From JASMHC01 sp964453855 (GTDB lineage: Bacteria > Pseudomonadota > Alphaproteobacteria > Rhodobacterales > Rhodobacteraceae): 64,000 nt of DNA. The DNA lies in NCBI GenBank assembly GCA_964453855.1, contig CAYVRN010000006.1, positions 5,129-69,128 on the forward strand. Direction: 5' to 3'. The notes under the pieces were generated by a model. That model saw only the letters and a list, made by a program, of their open reading frames with translations, did not search any database and had not been told where the DNA came from. Each line of letters starts with the position of its first letter. Position 1 is the stretch's first letter. Both the position numbers and the translations under genes were made by a program. Below, piece after piece: positions 35,533-44,080 of the stretch.

Positions 35533-36699
35533 ATGAAGACGTTGAAAACTACTCTGGCAGCAGCACTGCTGACCACTGTCGCTGTTCCGGCATTTGCACT
35601 GGAAGAGGGCAAACTGACCATCTGGATGGGTGGCGACAAAGGCGACGCACAACTTGCAGAAATTGCTGCACAGTTCACCGCCGATTTGGGCGTAGAGGTG
35701 TCGGTCGAGGTTGCAGACCCTCTGACGGACAAATTCCAGCAAGCCGCAGCAACCGGCGACGGCCCTGATATCGTTCTGTGGGCGCATGACCGTTTTGGCG
35801 AATGGGCTGCGGGCGGTCTGATCTCGCCGGTCAACCCGAGTGCAGACTTCCAGTCGGGCGTTCTGGACACCGCATGGGATGCCGTTTCGTTCGGCGGAAA
35901 AATCTGGGGCTACCCGGTTAACGTTGAAGCTATCGGCCTTGTTTACAACACCGACCTGATCGCCACCCCACCGGCATCTTTCGAAGAAATTGCTTCGATG
36001 GAAACACCGGAAGGCGTTGCGCCGATCCTTTGGGACTATAACAACACCTACTTCACCATGCCGATGCTGATGGCAAACGGTGGCTACGCGTTCCAGAAAA
36101 AAGACGGCGCGTTTGACGGTTCGGAAACCGGCGTGAACAACGAAGGCGCAATGATGGGCGGTAAAGCTCTTCGCGCATTGTTCGACAACGGCGTTCTGCC
36201 TGAAGGCGTAGATTATGGCGTCATGGACGGAGCAATGGCCAACGGTGAAGTCGCTATGGTCATCAACGGTCCTTGGTCATGGGCTGGCTACGAAGGCGCA
36301 GGCCGCAACATCGCAGTTGCTCCGATCCCAACCGTCAACGGTCAGGTATCACCGCCGTTCCTAGGTGTCACCGCGCTTGCAATCAACGCAGCGTCGCCAA
36401 ACGCGGATCTCGCGGTTGAACTGATCGAGAACTACATCCTGACCGACGAAGGTCTGGCAGCGTGGAACGCAAACAGCAACCTGGGTGCGCTCGTCGACAA
36501 AACCGCTGGTGCGGCTCAGTCAGATCCGAAGGTCGTTGCAACCATTGCAAACGCAGCGGTTGGCGTCCCGATGCCGTCGAACCCTGAAATGGGTGCCTTC
36601 TGGGGTGCGATGGGTCCGGCTCTGGCCAACATCACTTCGGGTGCAGCTTCAGTTGAAGACGCTCTGAACGACGCTGCTGCGCGTATTCTGGGCGAGTAA
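35533..36699 (+). CDS. malE: Maltose/alpha-glucoside ABC transporter substrate-binding protein
   Basis: Periplasmic sugar-binding protein of 388 residues. A Sec signal peptide (about 22 residues, ending AFA) is followed by LEEGKLTIWMGGDKG, like the mature start of MalE (KIEEGKLVIWINGDKG). Further MalE-like pieces are GPDIVLWAHDRFGEWA and MVINGPWSWAGYEGAG. The RBS AGGAGGAGAG precedes the ATG. The strong similarity to MalE and the MalF-type permease support maltose, though trehalose or other alpha-glucosides remain possible. Confidence 0.92.
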   Translation: MKTLKTTLAAALLTTVAVPAFALEEGKLTIWMGGDKGDAQLAEIAAQFTADLGVEVSVEVADPLTDKFQQAAATGDGPDIVLWAHDRFGEWAAGGLISPVNPSADFQSGVLDTAWDAVSFGGKIWGYPVNVEAIGLVYNTDLIATPPASFEEIASMETPEGVAPILWDYNNTYFTMPMLMANGGYAFQKKDGAFDGSETGVNNEGAMMGGKALRALFDNGVLPEGVDYGVMDGAMANGEVAMVINGPWSWAGYEGAGRNIAVAPIPTVNGQVSPPFLGVTALAINAASPNADLAVELIENYILTDEGLAAWNANSNLGALVDKTAGAAQSDPKVVATIANAAVGVPMPSNPEMGAFWGAMGPALANITSGAASVEDALNDAAARILGE

Positions 36700-36713
36700 T
36701 TCCCCTTTCAAAC

Positions 36714-36740
36714 GTGCGGGGCGCACAATGCGCCCCGCAC
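36714..36740 (+). promoter_or_regulatory. Perfect intercistronic hairpin between malE and malF
   Basis: GTGCGGGGCGCA (36714-36725) pairs exactly with TGCGCCCCGCAC (36729-36740) around CAA. No T run follows, so it is not a normal terminator. It sits 15 bases after the malE stop and 30 bases before malF. It could protect the malE part of the message from 3' decay or cause partial stop, keeping the binding protein more abundant than the permeases. Confidence 0.7.
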
Positions 36741-36769
36741 ATCTTTGACTTACCAGCGGAGTCCGGCTG

Positions 36770-38308
36770 ATGACGACGATCACCACCGATGCTGTTTCCG
36801 ACACGTCCTTTTCCCTATCCAACATAATCGGCAAAGCGCTGGTTTACGGCATGACACTGCTTCTGCTGTATGTGGCATGGGTGGTCTACATGGTCGGGCA
36901 GCCGATGTTCGGTGTGATAGTGATGCTTGTCGCGCTGGGCTTTTTCTTTGTTTTCGGCTTCCGCCGGTTTTACTTTGCGCGTTTCATCTATCCTGGCATC
37001 GCCACCATGGCGCTGTTTGTGATCTTCCCTATTTTCTACACGATTTACTTGGGTTTCACGAACTACGGCTCGTTCAACCTGTTGACCTTCGAGCGTTCGA
37101 AGGAGGTCATCCTGTCGTCGGTCATCGTCGATAAAGAGAACGCCCTGCCGTTTCAGCTAACTCAGGACGGTGACGCCTACCGTGTCTACCTGACAGATGG
37201 CGACACCGGCTACTTGTCTGCTCCCGTCACGATGGACGGCACCCAGCAACTTGTCGAAGCGCAACCGGCACCCGCCCCATCCGAATTCCTAGAGCGACGC
37301 GACGCTATCAAATTGCGCGGTCCCTTGGCCGAGATTCAAGTCACCCTGCCGTCCGGCGATGTCATGCAGATGATCGGCTTGCGTGAATTTGGCGGCTCCA
37401 AGCCCGAATATGTTCTGGGCGACAACGATCAACTGATCCACGTCGAATCCGGTAATGTTCTGACCGCTGACCATTCCATCGGGTTCTACGTCAATGACGC
37501 GGGTGAAAAACTTGCACCCGGCTGGCGAACCAATATCGGCTGGCAAAACTTCGAGCGCATTTTCAAGTCCGAAGGCATTCGCGCGCCGATGGCCTCGATC
37601 TTCGTCTGGACGATCGTCTTTGCGGTCAGCTCGGTGGTTCTGACTTTTGCCATCGGCCTGCTTTTGGCAGTTATTCTGCAATGGCCCCATATGCGATTCA
37701 GAGCGTTCTACCGCATTATGCTGATCCTGCCCTATGCCGTGCCTGCCTTTATCTCGATCCTTGTTTTCCGTGGCCTGTTCAACCAGAACTTCGGCGAGAT
37801 CAACATGATCCTTGAAGCCATCTTTGGCGCACGCCCGAACTGGAACACCGACGGCAACTTGGCGCGTACGATGATCCTGATCGTGAATACGTGGCTGGGC
37901 TATCCCTATATGATGCTACTTGCGATGGGCTTCCTGCAGTCGGTCCCTGAAGATCAGAAAAAGGCCGCCGCCATCGAAGGCGCCGGGCCGCTGCGCGTCT
38001 TCTGGAAAATCACGCTACCGCAGATCATCCCGCCCTTCCTGCCACTTTTGCTCGCGTCATTTGCGTTCAACTTCAACAACCTTGTCCTGGTTTTGCTGTT
38101 GACGCGCGGCGGTCCTGATATTCCGGGCACCATCATTCCGGCAGGTGAAACCGATATCCTTGGTTCGTTCACCTATCGCATCGCCTTCATGGACTCGGGC
38201 ACTCAGTTCGGCCTGTCAGGCGCAATCACCCTTTTGATCTTCATTCTGGTTTCGATCATGGCCTACGCGAACTTCGTTGCCATGCGTCGCGCAGCAGCGA
38301 GGGGCTGA
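36770..38308 (+). CDS. malF: Maltose/alpha-glucoside ABC transporter permease MalF
   Basis: Membrane permease of 512 residues, the length of enteric MalF (514). It has three N-terminal helices, a large periplasmic loop (about residues 110-260, the MalF P2 region) and a core permease domain with an EAA-type loop KKAAAIEGAGPLRVFWKITLP. The ending FNNLVLVLLLTRGGPDIPGT is typical of MalF. The length and P2 loop are what separate this system from the shorter AglF type. malG starts 3 bases downstream. Confidence 0.92.
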   Translation: MTTITTDAVSDTSFSLSNIIGKALVYGMTLLLLYVAWVVYMVGQPMFGVIVMLVALGFFFVFGFRRFYFARFIYPGIATMALFVIFPIFYTIYLGFTNYGSFNLLTFERSKEVILSSVIVDKENALPFQLTQDGDAYRVYLTDGDTGYLSAPVTMDGTQQLVEAQPAPAPSEFLERRDAIKLRGPLAEIQVTLPSGDVMQMIGLREFGGSKPEYVLGDNDQLIHVESGNVLTADHSIGFYVNDAGEKLAPGWRTNIGWQNFERIFKSEGIRAPMASIFVWTIVFAVSSVVLTFAIGLLLAVILQWPHMRFRAFYRIMLILPYAVPAFISILVFRGLFNQNFGEINMILEAIFGARPNWNTDGNLARTMILIVNTWLGYPYMMLLAMGFLQSVPEDQKKAAAIEGAGPLRVFWKITLPQIIPPFLPLLLASFAFNFNNLVLVLLLTRGGPDIPGTIIPAGETDILGSFTYRIAFMDSGTQFGLSGAITLLIFILVSIMAYANFVAMRRAAARG

Positions 38309-38311
38309 CCA

Positions 38312-39202
38312 ATGATCGTTGAAAATAAACGTACGCTGCTTTTGAAAAAGATCTTCGCCCATGCGTTCATGCTGGCGTTCCTTGCGCTGGTCATGTTCCC
38401 GTTTCTTGTGGTGATCTCGATTTCCTTCCGCGAAGGCAACTTTACTGTGGGCGAGCTGATCCCCCGCAACCCCACGCTTGAGCACTGGTATCTGGCCTTT
38501 GGCTGGGACTACACCCGCGCCGACGGAACCGTGGTGCAGCCGCCCTATCCAGTGCTGACGTGGATGTGGAACTCGGTCAAGATTGCCCTGATTGCCGCAT
38601 TCGGCGTTCTCGCGGTGTCTACGATTTCGGCCTATGCCTTTAGCCGCATCCGGTTTGCAGGGCGGGCTGCTTTGCTTGACTCGCTGTTCATCGTTCAGAT
38701 GTTCCCGACCACCTTAGCCTTGATCGCGCTTTATGCGGTGTTCGACACGCTGGGGGATATCTCGCCGCTTGTTGGTATCGACAGCCACTGGTCGCTGGTC
38801 GTTGTGTATCTGTCCGGTGTGATGATGCATATCTGGACGATCAAAGGCTATTTTGACAGCATCGACTCATCGCTGGACAAGGCGGCCTCGATCGACGGTG
38901 CAACGCCGTGGCAAACCTTCCGTTATGTCTTCCTGCCCTTGGCGGTGCCGATCATGTCGGTGGTCTTCGTGTTGGTCTTCATCGGAGTTATCAACGACTA
39001 CCCTCTGGCGTCGATCCTGTTGCGGTCCGAAGATAATCTCACCCTTGCGGTCGGCTCGCGCCTGTACTTGAACGAGTTCAAATACCTATGGGGCGATTTC
39101 GCAGCAGCGGCTATCCTGTCGGGTGTTCCGATCACTGTGGTTTTCCTGATTGCCCAGAAATATCTGGTGTCTGGCCTAAGCGACGGAGCGGTCAAAGGCT
39201 GA
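38312..39202 (+). CDS. malG: Maltose/alpha-glucoside ABC transporter permease MalG
   Basis: Second membrane subunit, 296 residues, six predicted helices. The EAA loop reads DKAASIDGATPWQTFRYVFLPLAVP. It forms the MalF-MalG pore with the ATPase encoded at 31555-32634. Last gene of the operon; a near-perfect terminator begins one base after its stop codon. Confidence 0.93.
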   Translation: MIVENKRTLLLKKIFAHAFMLAFLALVMFPFLVVISISFREGNFTVGELIPRNPTLEHWYLAFGWDYTRADGTVVQPPYPVLTWMWNSVKIALIAAFGVLAVSTISAYAFSRIRFAGRAALLDSLFIVQMFPTTLALIALYAVFDTLGDISPLVGIDSHWSLVVVYLSGVMMHIWTIKGYFDSIDSSLDKAASIDGATPWQTFRYVFLPLAVPIMSVVFVLVFIGVINDYPLASILLRSEDNLTLAVGSRLYLNEFKYLWGDFAAAAILSGVPITVVFLIAQKYLVSGLSDGAVKG

Positions 39203-39203
39203 T

Positions 39204-39233
39204 GCCGCATTGCAGCAAATGCAATGCGGCTTT
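39204..39233 (+). terminator. Terminator of the alpha-glucosidase/mal operon
   Basis: GCCGCATTGCA (39204-39214) pairs exactly with TGCAATGCGGC (39220-39230) around GCAAA, followed by TTT. It begins one base after malG. The T run is short, but the 11-base stem is strong. Confidence 0.75.
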
Positions 39234-39308
39234 GCCGATATCATACCTACTGACCGGATCGTAAGTGCACTACCTGTTGTTCCAACACGAACACACAAGG
39301 TGATAGAC

Positions 39309-39521
39309 ATGGCCGCAGTAGACTATACCGCAAATACCCAAGCATCAGGTAACGGCGTTTTCGCAAAGATTCTCGCTTTTCTTGAGGAAGTCGTCAATAC
39401 GAACGGGCGCGTGCGTCAGGTAGAGTTTCTAAATTCGCTGACCGACGAGCAGCTGAAAGCGCGTGGTTTGACCCGTGATCAGATCGTCCACCACGTTTTT
39501 CGGGACTGCTACTATATCTAA
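39309..39521 (+). CDS. DUF1127-family small protein
   Basis: A 70-residue protein; start ATG 39309 with RBS AAGGTGA. The C-terminal half FLNSLTDEQLKARGLTRDQI follows the DUF1127 pattern (leucine-rich, LSDxxLxDIGLxR). Such small proteins in alphaproteobacteria have been linked to RNA turnover, phosphate and stress responses. The mal terminator precedes it and another follows, so it is a single-gene unit. A longer frame back to 39210 would start inside the mal terminator and is rejected. Confidence 0.82.
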   Translation: MAAVDYTANTQASGNGVFAKILAFLEEVVNTNGRVRQVEFLNSLTDEQLKARGLTRDQIVHHVFRDCYYI

Positions 39522-39530
39522 ACTGAAATG

Positions 39531-39555
39531 GCGGGTCGAAAACTGACCCGCTTTT
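39531..39555 (+). terminator. Terminator of the DUF1127 gene
   Basis: GCGGGTC (39531-39537) pairs with GACCCGC (39545-39551) around a 7-base loop and runs into TTTT. It begins 9 bases after the stop codon. Confidence 0.85.
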
Positions 39556-39621
39556 CGCTTAAGCCCTTTCTGCTTTGGACTATTCGCACTACATTCCCCG
39601 AACGCGATTACGGGAAATGTT

Positions 39622-40551
39622 ATGGCCTCTATTTTATCAGTTAAAAATCTCAAGAAATCTTACGACTCGGGGTTTCAGGCGCTAAAAGGTGTGAATCTTG
39701 AGATTGAAGAGGGCGAGATTCTAGCCCTTCTCGGACCGAATGGGGCGGGTAAAACCACGCTCATTTCCACCATATGCGGGATATCCAACCCTAGCGAAGG
39801 CAGCGTTTCCGTCGGCGGGCATGATATCGCACGCGACTATCGCGCGGCGCGCAGCCTGATCGGTTTGGTGCCGCAGGAAATCACGCTTGAGCCGTTTGAA
39901 AAGGTGATCAGCACCGTCAGCTTTTCCCGCGGACTTTTCGGGAAAAAGCGCGATGATGCTTTTGTCGAAACCATCCTCAGACAGCTATCGCTTTGGGACA
40001 AACGCAACAGCCGGACCCGTGAATTGTCCGGCGGAATGCGTCGTCGCGTCCTGATCGCAAAAGCGCTTGCACACGAGCCGCGCATTCTGTTTCTGGACGA
40101 ACCGACAGCAGGCGTGGATGTCGAACTGCGCAAGGATATGTGGGACGTCGTGGCCGAGCTGAAAAAGAACGGCGTGACGATTATTCTGACGACCCATTAC
40201 ATCGAAGAAGCCGAGGCGATTGCAGACCGCATTGCTGTCATCAACAAGGGTGAAATCTTGTTGGTTGAAGGCAAAGACGATTTGATGACACGCATGGGCC
40301 AGAAAACCCTGGCCGTCGAATTGCACGACCCCATCGACACCGTCCCCGAGGCTTTGTCTGCCTATAACCTTGGAATCGGGGCAGACGGGCATTCGTTGAT
40401 CTATACCTACGACACCCGCGCCGAACGCACGGGGATCACCGCGCTGCTGTCAGATATCGCCGCCAGTGGTTTGGCCCTGAAAGACCTGCAAACGCAACAA
40501 AGCTCGCTCGAAGATATCTTCGTCGGTCTGGTGAAGGAGAACGCGGCATGA
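39622..40551 (+). CDS. ABC-2 type transporter ATP-binding protein (YadG-like)
   Basis: ATPase of 309 residues with Walker A GPNGAGKTT, signature LSGGMRRR, Walker B ILFLDEP followed by TAGVDVELR and the His in TTHYIEEAEAIADRI. The GMRRR signature and order of motifs are those of the YadG/CcmA/DrrA exporters. A C-terminal domain of about 90 residues follows. ATGA overlap with the permease gene next to it. The exported substrate is unknown. Confidence 0.9.
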   Translation: MASILSVKNLKKSYDSGFQALKGVNLEIEEGEILALLGPNGAGKTTLISTICGISNPSEGSVSVGGHDIARDYRAARSLIGLVPQEITLEPFEKVISTVSFSRGLFGKKRDDAFVETILRQLSLWDKRNSRTRELSGGMRRRVLIAKALAHEPRILFLDEPTAGVDVELRKDMWDVVAELKKNGVTIILTTHYIEEAEAIADRIAVINKGEILLVEGKDDLMTRMGQKTLAVELHDPIDTVPEALSAYNLGIGADGHSLIYTYDTRAERTGITALLSDIAASGLALKDLQTQQSSLEDIFVGLVKENAA

Positions 40552-41309
40552 ACTTTCAGGCAGTCAAATCCATCTACATCTACGAAATGACCCGGTTTTT
40601 CAGAACCCTGTCGCAAAGCTTCATTTCGCCAGTCATTTCGACATCGCTCTATTTCGTCGTGTTTGGGGCCGCCATCGGTTCGCGTATTGATGAGGTCGAA
40701 GGCGTCAGCTACGGCGCATTCATTGTGCCGGGTTTGATAATGCTCTCGGTCATCACCCAGTCGATTTCGAACGCGTCCTTCGGGATATACTTCCCGAAAT
40801 TCATCGGAACGGTGTTCGAATTGCTGTCGGCTCCGGTGAACTTCATCGAGATCGTGCTGGGCTATGTCGGGGCGGCGGCAACCAAGGCGCTGTTTATTGG
40901 TGTAGTCATCCTGCTGACAGCCAACCTGTTCGTGGACATTACAATCGCCCATCCCGCTGCGATGGTGTTGTTTTTGGTTCTGACATGCCTGTCCTTCAGT
41001 TTGCTGGGCTTTATCATCGGCATCTGGGCGTCGAACTTTGAACAGCTTCAACTGGTGCCCCTGCTGATTGTCACGCCGTTGATCTTCCTTGGCGGGTCAT
41101 TCTATTCCATCTCGATGCTGCCCCCGTTCTGGCAGACGGTGACGCTGTTCAATCCGGTGGTCTATCTGATCTCAGGGTTCCGTTGGGCCTTCTTCGGAAT
41201 GGCAGACGTGCCAATCGGGGTCAGCTTGGTCGCAATCTTCGGATTTCTAGTGCTTTGCATGGGTGTGATTGGCTGGATCTTCCGCACGGGTTGGCGGTTG
41301 CGAAACTAA
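40548..41309 (+). CDS. ABC-2 type transporter permease (YadH-like)
   Basis: Membrane permease of 253 residues with six predicted helices, N-terminus MNFQAVKSIYIYEMTRFFRTLSQS and the ABC-2 signature region around PLIFLGGSFYSISMLPPFWQT. It pairs with the ATPase gene upstream, overlapping it by 4 bases. The same pair is found in many alphaproteobacteria next to unrelated genes. Substrate unknown. Confidence 0.9.
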   Translation: MNFQAVKSIYIYEMTRFFRTLSQSFISPVISTSLYFVVFGAAIGSRIDEVEGVSYGAFIVPGLIMLSVITQSISNASFGIYFPKFIGTVFELLSAPVNFIEIVLGYVGAAATKALFIGVVILLTANLFVDITIAHPAAMVLFLVLTCLSFSLLGFIIGIWASNFEQLQLVPLLIVTPLIFLGGSFYSISMLPPFWQTVTLFNPVVYLISGFRWAFFGMADVPIGVSLVAIFGFLVLCMGVIGWIFRTGWRLRN

Positions 41310-41341
41310 TCGCCGCAGCGCCCTTGTTTGTGCACGGTGAC

Positions 41342-42157
41342 ATGTCTAAATCCTTGAACATGAAACGTTGGATCCCCTTTGTAAAATCTTCCCCGGTTGT
41401 CTCGGTCTTGCGCCTGTCAGGCGCCATCGGCAGCGGGTCACGTGGCGCATTGTCGGATCAGACAACCGCGCCCCTGATCGAAAAAGCTTTCAAGCGCGGC
41501 AAGCCTGCGGCGGTCGCCTTGGTCATCAACTCGCCGGGTGGGTCGCCAACGCAATCCTCGCTGATCGCGGCCCGTATCCGTAGGCTGGCGGATGAAAAGA
41601 AAATCCCGGTTTACGCCTTCGTCGAAGACGTGGCGGCCTCGGGCGGTTATTGGCTGGCCACAGCCGCAGATGAAATCTGGGCCGACCGTGCTTCGATCCT
41701 TGGCTCTATCGGTGTTATTTCCGGCGGTTTCGGCGCGGCCGAGTTTATCGAACGCCACGGGATCGAGCGTCGCATCTACACCGCGGGCAAAAGCAAAAGC
41801 CAGTTGGACCCGTTCAAGCCGGAAAACCCCGAAGACGTGACCCGCCTGAAAGTCCTGCTGGAGGACATGCACGAGATTTTCAAAGATCAGGTCCGCACCC
41901 GTCGCGGCAGCCGTCTGGACCCTGACAGCGATCTGTTCACCGGCGAATTTTGGCTGGCAGAGAAAGCCATCCAACTGGGTCTTGCCGATGGCGTCGGCCA
42001 TCTGGTGCCCAAGATAAAGGAAATCTACGGCGAAAAGGTCAAACTGGTTCCTTACGGATACAAAAAACCGCTGATGCAGCGGTTCGGTATGGGTTTGGCC
42101 CAAGACATGCTGGCCGGCATAGAAGAGCGCGCCTCCTTCGCGCGGTTTGGCCTCTGA
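41342..42157 (+). CDS. S49-family (SppA-like) peptidase
   Basis: Short-form signal peptide peptidase-like protease, 271 residues from ATG 41342; the frame reaches back into the permease gene but that part is a shadow. Catalytic Ser is in VEDVAASGGYWLA and the Lys in IYTAGKSKSQLDPFKP, the Ser-Lys dyad arrangement of the family. No clear signal peptide or anchor is visible, so the short form may be cytoplasmic or peripheral. A 55-residue zinc-ribbon protein gene begins 2 bases after its stop, so they are probably co-transcribed. Confidence 0.9.
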   Translation: MSKSLNMKRWIPFVKSSPVVSVLRLSGAIGSGSRGALSDQTTAPLIEKAFKRGKPAAVALVINSPGGSPTQSSLIAARIRRLADEKKIPVYAFVEDVAASGGYWLATAADEIWADRASILGSIGVISGGFGAAEFIERHGIERRIYTAGKSKSQLDPFKPENPEDVTRLKVLLEDMHEIFKDQVRTRRGSRLDPDSDLFTGEFWLAEKAIQLGLADGVGHLVPKIKEIYGEKVKLVPYGYKKPLMQRFGMGLAQDMLAGIEERASFARFGL

Positions 42158-42158
42158 C

Positions 42159-42326
42159 GTGTTAGTTAAGATCGTCACCTTTTTTCTGATCGGAATGATC
42201 GTACTGGCGATGTTCGGCAAACTGACCCTGCCCGGTCAGAAGCGCCTGCAATCTGCCCGTTGCAAAAAATGCGGTCGTTTTAATATAGGAAAGGGTCCGT
42301 GTAGCTGCGGCAGCGGTCGGGGTTAA
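42159..42326 (+). CDS. Small membrane protein with a C-terminal zinc ribbon
   Basis: A 55-residue frame with a GTG start at 42159, ending 5 bases before the next gene. One hydrophobic helix (about residues 6-20) is followed by a short basic segment and then CKKCGRF and CSCG, four cysteines that could bind zinc (CxxC-N11-CxC). It is too short for usual gene finders but sits in the same direction between two packed genes, with the start 2 bases after the peptidase stop. The protein is not recognised; it might be a membrane-bound adaptor of the peptidase or the exchanger. Confidence 0.65.
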   Translation: MLVKIVTFFLIGMIVLAMFGKLTLPGQKRLQSARCKKCGRFNIGKGPCSCGSGRG

Positions 42327-42331
42327 TCTGA

Positions 42332-43288
42332 ATGTCTTGGCTTCTTGCGGCACTCGGTCTTGTGATCCTGCTTCTGGCGGGCGACGCCTTGGTCAAAGGC
42401 GCCGTGAACCTTAGCCTGCGCATCGGTATTCCTGCCGTTATTGTCAGCCTGACCATCGTCGCGTTTGGCACTTCGGCCCCAGAATTGCTGATCGCCATAA
42501 GCGCCATAGACGACCATGCCCCTGGAATTGCGCTTGGCAACGTTGTCGGGTCTAACACGGCTAATATTCTATTGGTTCTGGGTGTTCCGGCTTTATTGTC
42601 GCCCCTTTACACAAGTCAGTGCGACACCAAGAAAAACTATATCTTCATGATCGGTGGATCGCTTCTGTTTATTGCGCTTGCGATGACCGGAGTGTTCACG
42701 TGGATACACGGTCTGGTTCTCCTTGCCGCGCTGTCTTTTGTACTTTTTGATTCCGCCCGCGACGCACAAAAGTATCGCAAGGCCACAGCAATGAAAATTG
42801 CCGAAGACCCCACCGAAGAGATTGAAGGAGTTGACCCGGAAATGTCGGGTTTGATGATCGCCTTTTATCTCGCGCTGGGTCTGATCGGTCTTCCGCTTGG
42901 CGCAGATATTCTTGTCGATAGTGCTGTGGATATCGCTCGTATGTTCAACATCAGCGAAACGGTGATCGGCCTGACACTTGTTGCCATCGGAACATCCTTG
43001 CCCGAGCTGGCGACCACTGTCATGGCCTCGCTTCGACGTCAGGCCGAGGTCGCTTTGGGCAATGTCATCGGTTCGAACATGTTCAACCTGCTGGCCATCA
43101 TCGGCATCGCCAGCTTTGTTGGTCCTATTCCTGTGGACCGCTCGTTCCTAATGTTTGACCTTTGGGTGATGCTCGGCGCATCGGTTCTTTTAGCGCCCTT
43201 CGTCTTTTTACGCTGGGACCTGAATCGTTTGTGGGGATTTTTGTTCCTCGCCCTATATGTCCTCTACTTGGCGTCTATCGTAATCTAG
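42332..43288 (+). CDS. Calcium/sodium antiporter-family protein (YrbG-like)
   Basis: CaCA exchanger of 318 residues with ten predicted helices in two halves. The duplicated alpha motifs are visible: FGTSAPELLIAISA with GNVVGSNTANILLVLG in the first half, and GTSLPELATTVMASLRR with LGNVIGSNMFNLLAIIG in the second. An acidic loop between halves (ATAMKIAEDPTEEIEGVDPE) is cytoplasmic. By family it exchanges Na+ or K+ for Ca2+, but the ion is not proven. It starts 5 bases after the zinc-ribbon gene. Confidence 0.92.
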   Translation: MSWLLAALGLVILLLAGDALVKGAVNLSLRIGIPAVIVSLTIVAFGTSAPELLIAISAIDDHAPGIALGNVVGSNTANILLVLGVPALLSPLYTSQCDTKKNYIFMIGGSLLFIALAMTGVFTWIHGLVLLAALSFVLFDSARDAQKYRKATAMKIAEDPTEEIEGVDPEMSGLMIAFYLALGLIGLPLGADILVDSAVDIARMFNISETVIGLTLVAIGTSLPELATTVMASLRRQAEVALGNVIGSNMFNLLAIIGIASFVGPIPVDRSFLMFDLWVMLGASVLLAPFVFLRWDLNRLWGFLFLALYVLYLASIVI

Positions 43289-43297
43289 AGGATCAAA

Positions 43298-44080
43298 ATG
43301 CCAGCAGCTTTGGTGACGGGGGCCGGTAAACGGCTTGGCCGGGAAATGGCTCTGTTTCTGGGTCGGAACGGATATGATGTTGTCGTCCATTACGCCTCGT
43401 CCAAGGATAGCGCGGATCAGGTCGTGGATGAAATATTGGCGATGGGGCAAAAGGCTGTTGCGCTACAGGCTGATCTTCTGTTCGAAGATCAGGCGCAAGA
43501 GTTGGTGCCAAACGCAACCAAGGCCATTGGCCAGCCGATCACCTGTCTGATCAACAACGCCTCGATCTTCGAATATGACACCATCGAAACCGCCACGCGC
43601 CAAAGCTGGGACAGGCACATCGAAAGCAACCTGCGCGCCCCGATGGTTTTGACCCAAGTGGTTGCCGCGCAATTCGCTGATCCACTGATCGATGCATGCG
43701 GGGAACCGATTGCCCAGGCCTTGGTTGTCAACATGATCGACCAGCGCGTGCGCAAACTGACCCCCGAGTTTATGAGCTACACAATCGCCAAAATGGGTCT
43801 ATGGGCCTTCACGCAAACTGCCGCGCAAGGACTTGCCCCAAAGGTACGCGTCAACGCGATTGGTCCGGGTCCCACGTTAGAGGGCGAAAGGCAGACGCTC
43901 GAGCAATTCGAACGGCAGCGCAAAAGCACGGTTTTGGGCCGGGGCGCAAATGTCTCGGACATCATTGCAGCATTGGAGTTTTTCCTGAAATCCCCTGCAA
44001 TTACGGGGCAATTAATCTGCGTTGACGGGGGGCAGCATTTGGCCTGGCAAACCCCTGATGTGCTAGGCGTCGAGGGCTAA
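43298..44080 (+). CDS. Pteridine-reductase-like short-chain dehydrogenase (FolM/PTR1 type)
   Basis: SDR of 260 residues. The nucleotide motif is TGAGKRLGRE, in the TGxxxRxG form used for NADPH by pteridine reductases, rather than the common TGxxxGxG. NNAS follows. In place of the usual catalytic Ser there is Asp in VVNMIDQRV, 13 residues before Tyr of YTIAK, the same spacing as the Asp and Tyr of PTR1. This suggests dihydrobiopterin or dihydrofolate reduction, but substrate proof is lacking. It begins 9 bases after the exchanger gene. Confidence 0.82.
   Translation: MPAALVTGAGKRLGREMALFLGRNGYDVVVHYASSKDSADQVVDEILAMGQKAVALQADLLFEDQAQELVPNATKAIGQPITCLINNASIFEYDTIETATRQSWDRHIESNLRAPMVLTQVVAAQFADPLIDACGEPIAQALVVNMIDQRVRKLTPEFMSYTIAKMGLWAFTQTAAQGLAPKVRVNAIGPGPTLEGERQTLEQFERQRKSTVLGRGANVSDIIAALEFFLKSPAITGQLICVDGGQHLAWQTPDVLGVEG

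Noticed and set aside
41183..41341. N-terminal extension of the S49 peptidase frame into the ABC permease gene
   Set aside because: It overlaps a conserved permease gene in another frame and has no family similarity; the start at 41342 fits the protease family.
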